DNA from: an uncultured Polaribacter sp.
Lineage (GTDB): Bacteria; Bacteroidota; Bacteroidia; Flavobacteriales; Flavobacteriaceae
Assembly (NCBI GenBank): GCA_943788865.1
Contig: CALSRX010000004.1
Coordinates: forward strand, 248,001 to 312,000
DNA length: 64,000 nucleotides
Reading direction: 5' to 3'
The notes beneath the pieces were generated by a model. That model did not search any database. It saw only the letters and a list, made by a program, of their open reading frames with translations, and was not told the origin of the DNA. Made by a program: the position numbers and the translations under genes. Below, in pieces: positions 47,001 through 55,291 of this stretch (position 1 is its first letter; each line of letters begins with the position of its first letter).

Positions 47001-47568
47001 CTTTATTTTAATTTTCCAATTCAACTCGGTATCTAAACCAGGGATTATTATGTTGGCCATCTTTTTAAGTTTTATTGGAGTCTTTGGAGGTTTGGTAATC
47101 TCGGGAGCACCCTTTGTTATTATGATGACGATGATGGGAATTATTTCTTTAGCTGGAATTGTGGTAAACAACGGAGTTGTGTTGTTAGATTATGCACAAT
47201 TATTAATTGACAGAAAGAAAGAAGAATTGCAATTAGATGAAAACGATTATCTAGATAAAGAGCAACTTTTTAATAGTATTGTAAAAGCAGGAAGAGCACG
47301 TTTACGACCTGTTTTATTAACGGCAATTACAACCATTTTAGGATTGATTCCTCTTGCCATAGGCTTAAATATAAACTTCTTTACATTGGCAAGTGAGTTG
47401 AATCCACATATCTATTTTGGAGGAGACAATGTTGTATTCTGGGGACCATTAGCATGGACTGTTATCTACGGATTATTTGTAGCAACTTTCTTGACTTTAA
47501 TAGTTGTGCCAGTATTATTTTACTTAATCACAAGATTTAAAATGTGGTTGCGTTTAAAAATGGCATAA
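44098..47568 (+). CDS. RND efflux permease (AcrB family)
   Basis: A proton-driven inner-membrane pump of 1156 residues, with the usual twelve membrane segments in two pseudo-repeats and two large periplasmic loops. The transmembrane helix 4 motif GLGMLVDNGIVVVENVYRL (the relay aspartate is in LVDNG) and the homologous GIVVNNGVVLLDYAQLL in the second half are clear. Families with NN in place of one relay position, as here in the second half, are normal. The substrate is unknown. A terminator follows. Confidence 0.95.
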   Translation: MMTKQKKQVDKEFKLSSWAIHNKTTIYVIMAVIFFYGVSAYFSMARESFPEVKETKIYVSTVFPGNTAEDIEKLITDPLEDKLKTVSNVVEVTSTSQEDYSMVVVEFDENITVDQAKQKVKDEIATETSSEDWPTFNGAKIEPNVFELSMSEEMPILNINIFGDYPVYKLKEFAEYLQDEIEDLAEIKKADIRGAQDKEVEVAVDVYKMMASKVSFNDITSAISNGNVTMSAGNFITSGQRRTIRIIGEIEQPSDLGNFVIKSEFNNPIYLKDVATISFKDKEKTTYAREKGADVVMLDVKKRAGKNMVAAAEQIRVIVDNAIANHFPKDLKITITNDQSSKTIGQVDDLVNNIIFGVILVVTVLMFFLGFKNAVFVGFAIPMSMFMSLMILNMLGYTMNTMILFGLIMGLGMLVDNGIVVVENVYRLMDQEGMSRVEAAKKGIGEIAFPIIISTATTVAAFIPLGLWPGIMGDFMILLPITLSTVLGSSLFVAIFFNSVLVSQFMSVEDKDMPLKRIVIMSSVMVGLGILVLLTGGAYRSLGTLMIFTTILLWIYRLFLRRWANSFQNNVLPKLESWYERRLKSALTGKTPYGLIVGTFGLLIAAFMMFGWSLGTQRTKVEFFPDNKPNQIIVYIEYPEGTDIEKTNSITKLIEEKVTGVLYSDTYMDGDYNFMIESVVSQVGEGAGNPQADMGSAAEMPHKGKITASMREYKFRRGLDSELLRQKVQTALVGIYPGVLISVEKDANGPPVGSPINIEIEGDDYAELIHTAQRMRDFINTKSISGIDELKIDVNRDKPGMQVLVDRKKAGELGVTTGQVGQQLRASIFGNKAGIYKENGEDYDIYVRFNKEDRYNKSAVFNQNITFRDMASGKVKEIPVSAVATQKNNSGFSAIKHKSVKRVVTVYSALAPGETDASAVVRKIQEEMKSFKDLPKGIKIDYTGQIEEQNKQMNFLVGAFFTGLALIFFILIFQFNSVSKPGIIMLAIFLSFIGVFGGLVISGAPFVIMMTMMGIISLAGIVVNNGVVLLDYAQLLIDRKKEELQLDENDYLDKEQLFNSIVKAGRARLRPVLLTAITTILGLIPLAIGLNINFFTLASELNPHIYFGGDNVVFWGPLAWTVIYGLFVATFLTLIVVPVLFYLITRFKMWLRLKMA

Positions 47569-47585
47569 GAGTTTGTTTTAATAAT

Positions 47586-47618
47586 AAAAAAGGCTGAGGT
47601 TTTTCCTCAGCCTTTTTT
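47586..47618 (+). terminator. Intrinsic terminator of the efflux operon
   Basis: AAAAAAGGCTGAGG, a five-T loop, CCTCAGCCTTTTTT. Confidence 0.92.
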
Positions 47619-47663
47619 AATTATAAATTAGTTAATTTTGAATGCCTAAGTGTTTCTATTTAT

Positions 47664-48143
47664 ATGACAGAACAAAAATATTTTTCAATTGAAGAAATTA
47701 AAAGAAAGCTAGAAAGATATTGTGTCTATCAAGATCGATGTCACAAAGAAATAGAAACGAAACTCAAAGAGTTTGTATTAATTGAAGAAGCTCAAAATCA
47801 AATCATATTACATTTATTGGAACATAATTTTTTAAATGAAGAGCGTTTTTCTAAAAGTTTTGCCAGAGGAAAATTCAGGATAAAAAAATGGGGCAAACAA
47901 AGAATTGTTAGAGAATTGAAGTTCAGAGATATTTCTGAATACAATATAAAAACAGCTCTAAAAGAAATTGATAAACAAGAGTATTTAGATACCATACATG
48001 CCATTGCTACTAAAAGAAATGCACAACTAAAAGAAACCGATTTTTACAAACGGAAAAAGAAACTGACAGACTATTTAATAAGATTGGGTTACGAATTTGA
48101 TCTTATTTTTTCAACGCTAGAAAATGTAATAGAAAAAAAATAG
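47664..48143 (+). CDS. recX: Regulatory protein RecX
   Basis: RecX binds RecA filaments and limits recombination and the SOS response. The 159-residue protein has the three-helix repeats of the family: RYCVYQDRCHKEIETKL, LNEERFSKSFARGKFRIKKWGK (cited in part) and LIRLGYEFDLIFSTLE. recA is not nearby. The stop codon lies inside a bidirectional terminator. Confidence 0.9.
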   Translation: MTEQKYFSIEEIKRKLERYCVYQDRCHKEIETKLKEFVLIEEAQNQIILHLLEHNFLNEERFSKSFARGKFRIKKWGKQRIVRELKFRDISEYNIKTALKEIDKQEYLDTIHAIATKRNAQLKETDFYKRKKKLTDYLIRLGYEFDLIFSTLENVIEKK

Positions 48144-48165
48144 CCTCTTAAAAAGAGGCTATTTT
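48137..48165. terminator. Bidirectional terminator
   Basis: AAAATAGCCTCTT, loop AAA, AAGAGGCTATTTT, with an eight-A run on the left that gives a strong T run on the minus strand. It overlaps the recX stop codon and ends the large minus-strand gene too. Confidence 0.88.
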
Positions 48166-48169
48166 AAAA

Positions 48170-51100
48170 TTATTTTAAAATTAATTTTTTAGTACTTAAA
48201 GAATCATCAACTTTAATTTTTGCAACATAAATCCCTTTACTGTATTTAGACATATCTAACTCAAATTGATTTACTGCAGAAGAAATCCTTTTTTCTTGTA
48301 AAATAAGTTTTCCTGTTAAGTCAAAAACAGAAATAGAGAAATTGGTTCCTTGTACCCAATTGATATTAAAGATGCTACTAGATGGGTTTGGAGATATCGC
48401 TAAACCTTCAATTTCATTAAACTCTTCAACTGGCAATACTCCAGTAATTACTAAATCATCAACAATTGCTCCTTCTTCATTTGCAGCATCGTCTGCTAAA
48501 AACTTGAATCTAAAAATTATATTAGCTTCATTTTTAAAAGCAGCTAAATCAAAACTATAAGTATGTAATGTAGCATTGGTTCCGCCTAAGTTATTTACAT
48601 CTTCTCCTATACCAGTCCACTGTTTACCAGGCAACCCATTTGCAGTTGAATTACTATTGTACCAATTTGCATCAGTTGAAGCACCAAGAATGGTCCAAGT
48701 TTTCCCTTGGTCTATTGTATATTCTACATTCATATAATCCCAGTCTTTTTCGATGTCGAAAGCCATTTTAAAGCTCAATACAGGATTTGTCACTAAAGTT
48801 AAGTCGTAACATTTAGTGTATAAATAACCAGTAGCTTTATCTGGATGATTTCCGTTTAAACCAGTAGCATAGGCAGAAGAAACTGTACCTCCAACATTTA
48901 ATAATGTTTTTACTGGTGTTCCTCTTTGCCATAAACCTAATAAACCTCCACCAGAACCAGAAGTTTCTGTAACTAAATTATCACTTGCAGATTCAAACGT
49001 ATTTATAGTTGTTGGTGTTGCAGTAGAACCGTTTATAGAAAAGGACGTACTGTTAGAATTGTTTGCAGTATACGTATCATTATTTATAACCGTTTCTACA
49101 TTTAAAGTATGATTTCCTTCTGTTGCAGTAAAAGCAGGAATGTTAATTTGAGTAGTTGCATTTGACACTAAATTACCTGTCCAATTGTAAACAGCATTTG
49201 TACCACCATCAACATTGTAATTTACAGTAACCGCAGTTATTGCATTTGTTCCTTTATTTTGAATTGTAATAGTTGGAGCAAGAGAACCACATCCTCTAGA
49301 GTTGTTTATGGGCGAATCAATTGAAACCAATTTTACTTCATTAGCAGGGAAAGAATTAGGAATGTCAGAAACCCAAACACCTCTACCATAAGTAGCAATG
49401 ATTAATTTAGCCTCTTTCTCATTGATTTCTAGATCTCTAACGGTAGTATTGGGTAAATTGTTATCAAAAGTTACCCAATTTGTTAAGGTATCATCAATGT
49501 AATATACACCTACAGTGGTGCCTAAATAAACTCTGTTGTCTTTATTTCCTGCATGATGTCTTAACACAATTTTGTTGTCATTAGAAGGTAAATTACCAGT
49601 GATGTTTGTAAATGTTGGATTTGCATCATTTAAGTTTGTAGTTTTAGTAACCGCTCCATTAGATACAATCCAGGCAACATTACCATCATTATGACTAATT
49701 TCTATGGAGTTAATAGTACCAAAACCAGTAGGGATTTTTGTAAACGTTACCCCTGCATCATTACTTTTAAATAAATTTCCATCATTTGAAACATAAATAT
49801 TATTTTCATTATTAGGGTCAATTTCAATATGATCTATATCACCTCCAAAATCATGAGTTGAAACTTTAGACCAAGCTCCACTTACCAATTTGTATAAACT
49901 ACCATAACCAGCATATAGATTTCCTTTTCTGTCAGCTACCAAAGGTGTTACCCATTCTCCACCACTGTCATTTGTGCCAGTTTCAGCTGTAGGAGCACTA
50001 ACATTAGAAGTTCTAGTTAATCCACCATCTTTAGATTCGTATAAAGAACCTCCATATTGTATAAATCCAAAATAATTATCTGAATCAAGAGGATTTATAA
50101 CACAATCCATTCCATCTGCACCAAAATACACACTCCACCCATTATTTTTAAGAGCGTACCCGCCATTGTCTTGTAAACCACCCACTATATTTCCAGAATT
50201 TTGATTTGCTACAGAAATTCTATAAAACTGACTTATCGCTAAGTTCTTAGTTAAGTCGGTAAAACTTGTCCCAAGGTCTGTAGAAACGTACACCCCACCA
50301 TCTGTGCCAGCAAAGAATTTACCACCGATGAAATCTAAAAAGTGAATGTCTGCATGGGTGTAAGCTGCAGCAGTTGGGTTACTCCAGCTATTTATAGCTG
50401 TAAAATTATCACCTCCGTCAGAAGATTTCCAAATATTTAAAACACCAACATACACGGTATTTTCATCGGTGTCAGAAACAGCAATAGCTAAATCATACCA
50501 AGATTGTGATCCTCCAAAAATATCATCCGTTTCAGCTGTTTTCGTATAGCTAAAACCACTAGTTGTAGATTTATAAACTCCATTAAAACCATTCTTTGTA
50601 GAGCTTCCACTCCAACTTACAAAATAAACAACTTTATCATTTGCAGGAGTAACTGCTAAGGCAATTCTTCTTGAATTGGTTAATCCAGTTATATTAACTA
50701 CTGTAAAAGTATTTCCTCCATCAAAAGATTGATATACTCTAGTGGTATTCCCGTTACTAGAAGTCTCACCACTTGTTGCTGCATAAAAAACACTTGAAGA
50801 GCCAGGGTTTCTTTTTAAATCTCTAACATTAGCTGTTAAAGTTCTTGTCCAAGTTGCACCACCATCAGTACTTTTGTGCACACCAGAACTTGTTGCTACG
50901 ATAACAGTATCAGTGTTTGTTGGATCAATATAAATATCGTTCATAGAGCTGGGATTTCCAGTCATTGCTCCAGTACTATTCCATGTTGCTCCTCCATCTG
51001 TAGATTTCATCACACCAATTGAGTCAGAATCACTAGCATCATCATCACCTGTTGCGATATAAATAATATTAGAATTTGTTGGATGAATTGCAATTCCAGA

Positions 51101-51637
51101 AACACCAATTTGAGGTAAAAAGTCATTTAAAGGCTGCCAATTAAGGCCTGCATCTGTAGATTTCCATATCCCGCCAGCTGGAGCACCCACATAGTACGTA
51201 TTTGAATTACTAGGGTCTACTGCAACCACATTCACCCTTCCTTGACCAGAAGACCAAGAAGCTGTATTTGTGTGAGAATATGGGCCTAAAGATGTCCAAT
51301 TACTTGTATCGTTTGCATTGTTTTTTTCAGAGGCATTCATTTGATTTTTTTGTTGCCAAGCATCTATTTTCTGTGCAGTAGTTTTTAAGGTCCCGTCAGG
51401 ATTTGTATAAAAACCATTTTGATATTCCCATCGTTTAAAAGGTTTATATCCACTTCCTTTTTTATTTCTATCAATCGTAGAAAAGTATCTTTCTGCAGCA
51501 GCTGAAATATCATTCAATGTAATTTTTCCTTTCTTTTTTAAACTAGCATCTGCCATCCATGGGGCATTAGATTGATAGTTTTGAGAAAACCCCAAAACTG
51601 GAATAATAAATAATAAAAAAAGAGTAATTTTTTTCAT
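48170..51637 (-). CDS. Large T9SS-secreted protein with Asp-box/BNR repeats
   Basis: The 1155-residue protein has a signal peptide (ending LGFSQ) and repeated Asp-box motifs from about residue 130 to 760 (KSTDAGLNWQPL, KSTDGGATWN, KSTDGGATWT, KSSDGGDNF, KSNDAGVTF). These build a VPS10/sortilin-like beta-propeller. A CARDB-like domain (about 770-890), a lectin-like region, and a C-terminal T9SS type A sorting domain (SPNPSSSIFNINW through KGIYVAKIKVDD and KKLILK) follow. It is exported by SprA and probably surface-attached. The repeats occur in peptidases, glycosidases and adhesins, so the activity is unclear. Confidence 0.9.
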   Translation of the reverse strand: MKKITLFLLFIIPVLGFSQNYQSNAPWMADASLKKKGKITLNDISAAAERYFSTIDRNKKGSGYKPFKRWEYQNGFYTNPDGTLKTTAQKIDAWQQKNQMNASEKNNANDTSNWTSLGPYSHTNTASWSSGQGRVNVVAVDPSNSNTYYVGAPAGGIWKSTDAGLNWQPLNDFLPQIGVSGIAIHPTNSNIIYIATGDDDASDSDSIGVMKSTDGGATWNSTGAMTGNPSSMNDIYIDPTNTDTVIVATSSGVHKSTDGGATWTRTLTANVRDLKRNPGSSSVFYAATSGETSSNGNTTRVYQSFDGGNTFTVVNITGLTNSRRIALAVTPANDKVVYFVSWSGSSTKNGFNGVYKSTTSGFSYTKTAETDDIFGGSQSWYDLAIAVSDTDENTVYVGVLNIWKSSDGGDNFTAINSWSNPTAAAYTHADIHFLDFIGGKFFAGTDGGVYVSTDLGTSFTDLTKNLAISQFYRISVANQNSGNIVGGLQDNGGYALKNNGWSVYFGADGMDCVINPLDSDNYFGFIQYGGSLYESKDGGLTRTSNVSAPTAETGTNDSGGEWVTPLVADRKGNLYAGYGSLYKLVSGAWSKVSTHDFGGDIDHIEIDPNNENNIYVSNDGNLFKSNDAGVTFTKIPTGFGTINSIEISHNDGNVAWIVSNGAVTKTTNLNDANPTFTNITGNLPSNDNKIVLRHHAGNKDNRVYLGTTVGVYYIDDTLTNWVTFDNNLPNTTVRDLEINEKEAKLIIATYGRGVWVSDIPNSFPANEVKLVSIDSPINNSRGCGSLAPTITIQNKGTNAITAVTVNYNVDGGTNAVYNWTGNLVSNATTQINIPAFTATEGNHTLNVETVINNDTYTANNSNSTSFSINGSTATPTTINTFESASDNLVTETSGSGGGLLGLWQRGTPVKTLLNVGGTVSSAYATGLNGNHPDKATGYLYTKCYDLTLVTNPVLSFKMAFDIEKDWDYMNVEYTIDQGKTWTILGASTDANWYNSNSTANGLPGKQWTGIGEDVNNLGGTNATLHTYSFDLAAFKNEANIIFRFKFLADDAANEEGAIVDDLVITGVLPVEEFNEIEGLAISPNPSSSIFNINWVQGTNFSISVFDLTGKLILQEKRISSAVNQFELDMSKYSKGIYVAKIKVDDSLSTKKLILK

Positions 51638-51658
51638 AATTTCTGATGTAAATGGGAC

Positions 51659-52159
51659 TTAATTGATGTTGACGATGTCTTGCTCTACTTCTAATTGAGA
51701 GTAGATGGTGTTTATTTTAGAATTTGTTGCAGAAAAAGCTGCAATTATTTTATTGACTTGAGTATGTACTTCATTTGAAGTTATTGCAGGTATAAAGGTC
51801 ATATCTTTTAAACGTAATGCTTCATTTTCTAAAACATTTACGCGGGTTCTAAAAGATAAATTCAACAACTCTTTTGGTCTGATGCTATCTTTTAATTTTT
51901 TCACGGTTTCAGAGAACTTCAAGGCATTATTTAGAGCTTCGTTTGCAGAAATAGCTGAAAATTGTTTCAAGTTGTTGCTAACTAATTGGTATTCTTTCCA
52001 ATTTACTACCTTATCTTTTGAAATTTTTTCTAATGCTAACGCAGTATTGTGTTTTTCAACACCATTCATTTCAGATTTTTGAATCTTTGGTTCTTGAACA
52101 GCAGAACTGTTTTGGCAAGACCAAAAAAATAAAAGAAAAAGTATAGAAAAATTACGCAT
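51659..52159 (-). CDS. Putative lipoprotein of unknown function
   Basis: From the ATG at 52159 (MRNFSILFLLFFWSCQNSSA) the protein is 166 residues with a lipobox (FWSC, Cys15). The remainder is mostly helical with no family I recognise. The ATG nine codons upstream would put extra residues ahead of the signal peptide and is less likely. It lies just upstream of the T9SS gene with a 21-base gap, so the two may be co-transcribed. Confidence 0.75.
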   Translation of the reverse strand: MRNFSILFLLFFWSCQNSSAVQEPKIQKSEMNGVEKHNTALALEKISKDKVVNWKEYQLVSNNLKQFSAISANEALNNALKFSETVKKLKDSIRPKELLNLSFRTRVNVLENEALRLKDMTFIPAITSNEVHTQVNKIIAAFSATNSKINTIYSQLEVEQDIVNIN

Positions 52160-52279
52160 GCCTAAAAAATATTTATAAAAATACATATTTTTAGATTTAT
52201 TTTTTTGATTTTAACATTTAATTTCAAATTGATAAAAACATCTTTTTTATTCTTCTCTTTTAAGAATATTTAAATTATG

Positions 52280-52302
52280 TACTTTTGTTTTATATATTTT
52301 TG
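52280..52302 (+). promoter_or_regulatory. Two candidate -7 elements of the threonine dehydrogenase gene
   Basis: TACTTTTG (52280-52287) and TATTTTTG (52295-52302) both match TAnnTTTG. The second would leave about six bases before the ATG at 52314. Confidence 0.5.
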
Positions 52303-52313
52303 AATTATAACGA

Positions 52314-53252
52314 ATGATTGACACCATCTTAATTATTGGAGCATGCGGACAAATAGGTTCTGAACTTACCCAAAAACTTAGAGAAACTTACGGAAACGAT
52401 AATGTAGTAGCCACAGATATTAGAGAAGGAAATGAAGAATTAGTAAATTCGGGTCCGTTTGAAATTTTAGACGCTACAGATACCCAAGGAATCTTAAAAA
52501 TAGTTCAAAAATATAAGGTTACTCAAGTATATTTGATGGCAGCTATGCTTTCTGCAACTGCAGAAAAACACCCTCAAAAAGCATGGAATTTAAACATGAA
52601 CTCTTTACTAGGGGTGTTAGAATTGGCAAAAGATAAACACATCAAACAAGTGTACTGGCCAAGTTCTATTGCTTCTTTTGGACCAACATCACCAAAAATA
52701 AATACACCACAACAAACTATTATGGAGCCATCAACCGTTTACGGAATTAGTAAATTGGCTGGGGAACATTGGTGTAATTATTATCACAATAGATACGGGG
52801 TTGATGTAAGAAGTATCCGTTATCCAGGAATTATAAGTTGGAAAACAAAACCTGGAGGAGGAACTACAGATTACGCGGTAGATATTTATTTTAAAGCCTT
52901 AGAAAACCAATCGTATGAATGTTTTTTATCAGAAAATACACGTTTGCCAATGATGTATATGGAAGATGCTATTGATGCGACGATTAAAATTATGCAAGTT
53001 GATGCCGCTTCAATTAAAACGAGAACAGCTTATAATTTAGCAGCTATAAGTTTTACTCCAGAAGAAGTTGCTGTAGAAATTAAAAAGCATATCCCTAAGT
53101 TTAAAATTTCATATAAAACTGATTTTAGACAACAAATTGCTGATAGTTGGCCACAAGTTATTGACGATACTGAAGCAAGAAAAGATTGGAACTGGAAACA
53201 TCAATTTGATTTGGAGTTGATGACCAAAGAAATGCTTAAAAATTTACAATAA
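52314..53252 (+). CDS. L-threonine 3-dehydrogenase, SDR/epimerase type
   Basis: The 312-residue protein has an N-terminal NAD-binding glycine motif (IIGACGQIGSELT), the catalytic YxxxK as YGISKLAGE (Tyr at about 143, Lys at about 147), a Ser in WPSSIASFG, and RYPGIISWKTKPGGGTTDYA. This matches the short-chain threonine dehydrogenases that oxidise L-threonine to 2-amino-3-oxobutyrate. It is a single gene with its own promoter. The partner 2-amino-3-ketobutyrate ligase is not seen here. Confidence 0.88.
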   Translation: MIDTILIIGACGQIGSELTQKLRETYGNDNVVATDIREGNEELVNSGPFEILDATDTQGILKIVQKYKVTQVYLMAAMLSATAEKHPQKAWNLNMNSLLGVLELAKDKHIKQVYWPSSIASFGPTSPKINTPQQTIMEPSTVYGISKLAGEHWCNYYHNRYGVDVRSIRYPGIISWKTKPGGGTTDYAVDIYFKALENQSYECFLSENTRLPMMYMEDAIDATIKIMQVDAASIKTRTAYNLAAISFTPEEVAVEIKKHIPKFKISYKTDFRQQIADSWPQVIDDTEARKDWNWKHQFDLELMTKEMLKNLQ

Positions 53253-53353
53253 ATCCTTATTTTATTTATTTGCCTCTATGTTACTTATGTTACATGATTA
53301 GTTGTGTAAGATTTCTATTTTTACACGTCTAAAAAGTAAAATTTATAGGATCT

Positions 53354-53947
53354 ATGAACACGATAATTAAAGACAGTTTGGCAAAAAGTTTTTCGTACGA
53401 AGCGTATAGAAAAAAAATCAGTGACTTATTAGAAGAGGGTAAATCTACGGGGCCAAATCAATCAGAAGATTTATTACATTATAGTACTTTGAACGATGCT
53501 AGAATGAATCGTTTAGATAAAAAAATAAAGCTGACCCATTCTGCAAAAGAAGCGTTAAAAAGTACAAAAGAAAAACAAACATGGTTGTTAATTACAGAAG
53601 GTTGGTGTGGTGATGCTGCTCAAATTGCCCCGGTAATTAATAAGATGAGTATAGAGAGTGATAAGGTCGATTTAAAAGTTGTTTTGCGTGATGAAAATGA
53701 AAACTTGATGAATCAATTTTTAACCAACGGAAGCAAATCAATTCCGAAATTGGTTGTATTAAACGAAGAGAATGAAGTGATTTCTTCTTGGGGCCCAAGA
53801 CCCTCTATTGCAACAAAAATGGTAACCGATTACAAAGAAAAACATGGCGGATTAGATGCTGACTTTAAAAGAGATTTACAAGTTTGGTACAATAAAAATA
53901 AAGGAGAAAACATTCAAGAAGATGTTGTTGCCTTTTTAGAAAAATAA
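53354..53947 (+). CDS. Thioredoxin-fold protein with a single active-site cysteine
   Basis: The 197-residue cytosolic protein has a thioredoxin-like core in which the usual WCxxC reads TEGWCGDAAQIAP, so only C85 remains. A cis-proline strand NGSKSIPKLVVL follows. The family is common in Bacteroidetes and normally shows this WCGDA motif, so the loss of the second cysteine is a family trait and not a defect. It may act as a monothiol or non-redox binding protein. No partner is evident. Confidence 0.8.
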   Translation: MNTIIKDSLAKSFSYEAYRKKISDLLEEGKSTGPNQSEDLLHYSTLNDARMNRLDKKIKLTHSAKEALKSTKEKQTWLLITEGWCGDAAQIAPVINKMSIESDKVDLKVVLRDENENLMNQFLTNGSKSIPKLVVLNEENEVISSWGPRPSIATKMVTDYKEKHGGLDADFKRDLQVWYNKNKGENIQEDVVAFLEK

Positions 53948-53965
53948 AAATATAAAGAGTGATAT

Positions 53966-53999
53966 AAAAGTCCTTTTGCATTTTGTAAAAGGACTTTTT
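53966..53999 (+). terminator. Intrinsic terminator
   Basis: AAAAGTCCTTTT and AAAAGGACTTTT pair across a nine-base loop, with a T run. It ends the thioredoxin-like gene. Confidence 0.85.
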
Positions 54000-54008
54000 C
54001 TTTTGTGC

Positions 54009-54016
54009 TATCTTTG
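54009..54016 (+). promoter_or_regulatory. -7 element
   Basis: TATCTTTG matches TAnnTTTG and lies 18 bases before the ATG at 54035. It therefore excludes the upstream ORF start at 54005. Confidence 0.65.
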
Positions 54017-54034
54017 CAATATCAAAACAAAAAA

Positions 54035-54520
54035 ATGCTAGTAGAATATACATCGCTTCCAGAAACTTCAAAAGTTTGGATTTATCCATCAAACAGAAAA
54101 TTTTATGATACAGAAATTGATGGACTTCACGAAAAAATAAAAGTCTTTTTAGAAAGCTGGAAATCTGATGATGCAACGTTTCAAGTTGCTTATAAATTAT
54201 TGTACAATCGTTTTATTGTATTGTTTGCAGATGGTTCAAACACTGCATTATCAAATACTGATATTGATACTTCTGTTCAGTTTATTTTACAATTACAGCA
54301 AGACTACAAAGTGGAATTGTTAGACAGAATGAATGTGTGTTTTAAGCAAGGCGAATTTGTGCAATACAAAGAGTTAAAAGATTTTAAAAAACTTCTAAAA
54401 AACAGAGCTGTAACAGAAAAGACAATTGTTTTTGACAATTTAATTACGACCAAAGAAGAATTTGAAAATTACTGGGAAGTGCCAATTTCTGAAAGTTGGT
54501 ATGGACGTTTTTTAAAATAA
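54035..54520 (+). CDS. Conserved hypothetical protein of Bacteroidetes
   Basis: The 161-residue protein starts MLVEYTSLPETSKVWIYPSN and ends SESWYGRFLK. It is conserved in Bacteroidetes and is often called ABC transporter ATPase in databases, as I recall. It has no Walker A, Q-loop or signature motif, so that name is not supported. The compact layout with VWIYPSNRKF and a helical middle suggests a small cytosolic protein. It is convergent with truB. Confidence 0.75.
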   Translation: MLVEYTSLPETSKVWIYPSNRKFYDTEIDGLHEKIKVFLESWKSDDATFQVAYKLLYNRFIVLFADGSNTALSNTDIDTSVQFILQLQQDYKVELLDRMNVCFKQGEFVQYKELKDFKKLLKNRAVTEKTIVFDNLITTKEEFENYWEVPISESWYGRFLK

Positions 54521-54525
54521 ATAAA

Positions 54526-55212
54526 CTATTCTAACCCTTCAATAAAAGCATCAATAGAAACTGCTTTCTCAATGGAATAATCTCCAATTTTTGTGCGTCG
54601 TAACGCAGATAAATGTGCTCCAGAATTCAAAGCTTTTCCAAAATCAAAGGCTAAAGAACGGATGTAGGTTCCTTTGCTACAAACGATTCTAAAATCAATT
54701 TTAGGCAAATCAATATGGGTAATTTCAAACTCGTTGATGGTAATTTCTCTAGTCGGAATTTCGGTAGTTTCCCCTTTTCTTGCCAATTCGTACAAACGTT
54801 TTCCGTCTTTTTTTAAGGCAGAAAAAATAGGAGGCTGTTGTTGAATTGCACCCATAAATTGTTTGGTTGTGCTGTGAATCAATTCTTCTGTAATATGTGC
54901 TGTAGGAAAAGTTTCGTTTACTTCGGTTTCTAAATCGTAACTCGGCGTTGTTGTACCTAGGGTAATTGTTCCGGTGTATTCTTTAACCTGACCTTGATAT
55001 TCGTTGATGTTTTTGGTTTGTTTACCCGTACAAATAATTAAGAGTCCTGTTGCTAATGGATCCAAGGTTCCGGCATGACCCACTTTAATTTTTTTGATAT
55101 TGAAACGTTGTCTAATGTGCCATCGGATTTTATTTACCGCTTGAAAAGAAGTCCATTCAAGGGGCTTGTCAATCAGTAAGACTTGTCCGTTTTTGTAATC
55201 TTCTCCGGTCAT
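54526..55212 (-). CDS. truB: tRNA pseudouridine(55) synthase
   Basis: Makes the T-loop pseudouridine 55 in tRNAs. The 228-residue protein has the catalytic motif GHAGTLDPLATGLL with Asp51, and LIDKPLEWTSFQAVNKIR (cited in part) at the N-terminus, KGTYIRSLA and LRRTKIG near the end. It is the last gene of a minus-strand group with uppP, DUF3098 and ftsX, though a GC-rich hairpin separates it from uppP. Confidence 0.95.
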   Translation of the reverse strand: MTGEDYKNGQVLLIDKPLEWTSFQAVNKIRWHIRQRFNIKKIKVGHAGTLDPLATGLLIICTGKQTKNINEYQGQVKEYTGTITLGTTTPSYDLETEVNETFPTAHITEELIHSTTKQFMGAIQQQPPIFSALKKDGKRLYELARKGETTEIPTREITINEFEITHIDLPKIDFRIVCSKGTYIRSLAFDFGKALNSGAHLSALRRTKIGDYSIEKAVSIDAFIEGLE

Positions 55213-55234
55213 TTTTTTGTAATTCTGTGTCAGG

Positions 55235-55279
55235 TCGAGCGCAGTCGAGACCTCTTAAAAACCTCTCGACTGCGCTCGA
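55235..55279. repeat. GC-rich palindromic element between truB and uppP
   Basis: TCGAGCGCAGTCGAGA (55235-55250) and its perfect reverse complement (55264-55279) form a 16-bp stem with a 13-base loop. The GC content is far above the surroundings. It has no T run, so it is not a standard terminator. Similar CTCGACTGCGCTCGA-type palindromes occur between genes in other Flavobacteriaceae, as I recall, which suggests a REP-like mobile element. Confidence 0.7.
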
Positions 55280-55291
55280 GGAGACATTTTT

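Noticed and set aside
46920..47171. Short minus-strand frames inside the RND permease as overlapping genes
   Set aside because: Codon pattern and conservation of the permease explain the open frames.
53354..53947. Defective thioredoxin due to mutation
   Set aside because: The single-cysteine WCGDA motif appears to be normal for this Bacteroidetes family, and the gene is otherwise intact.
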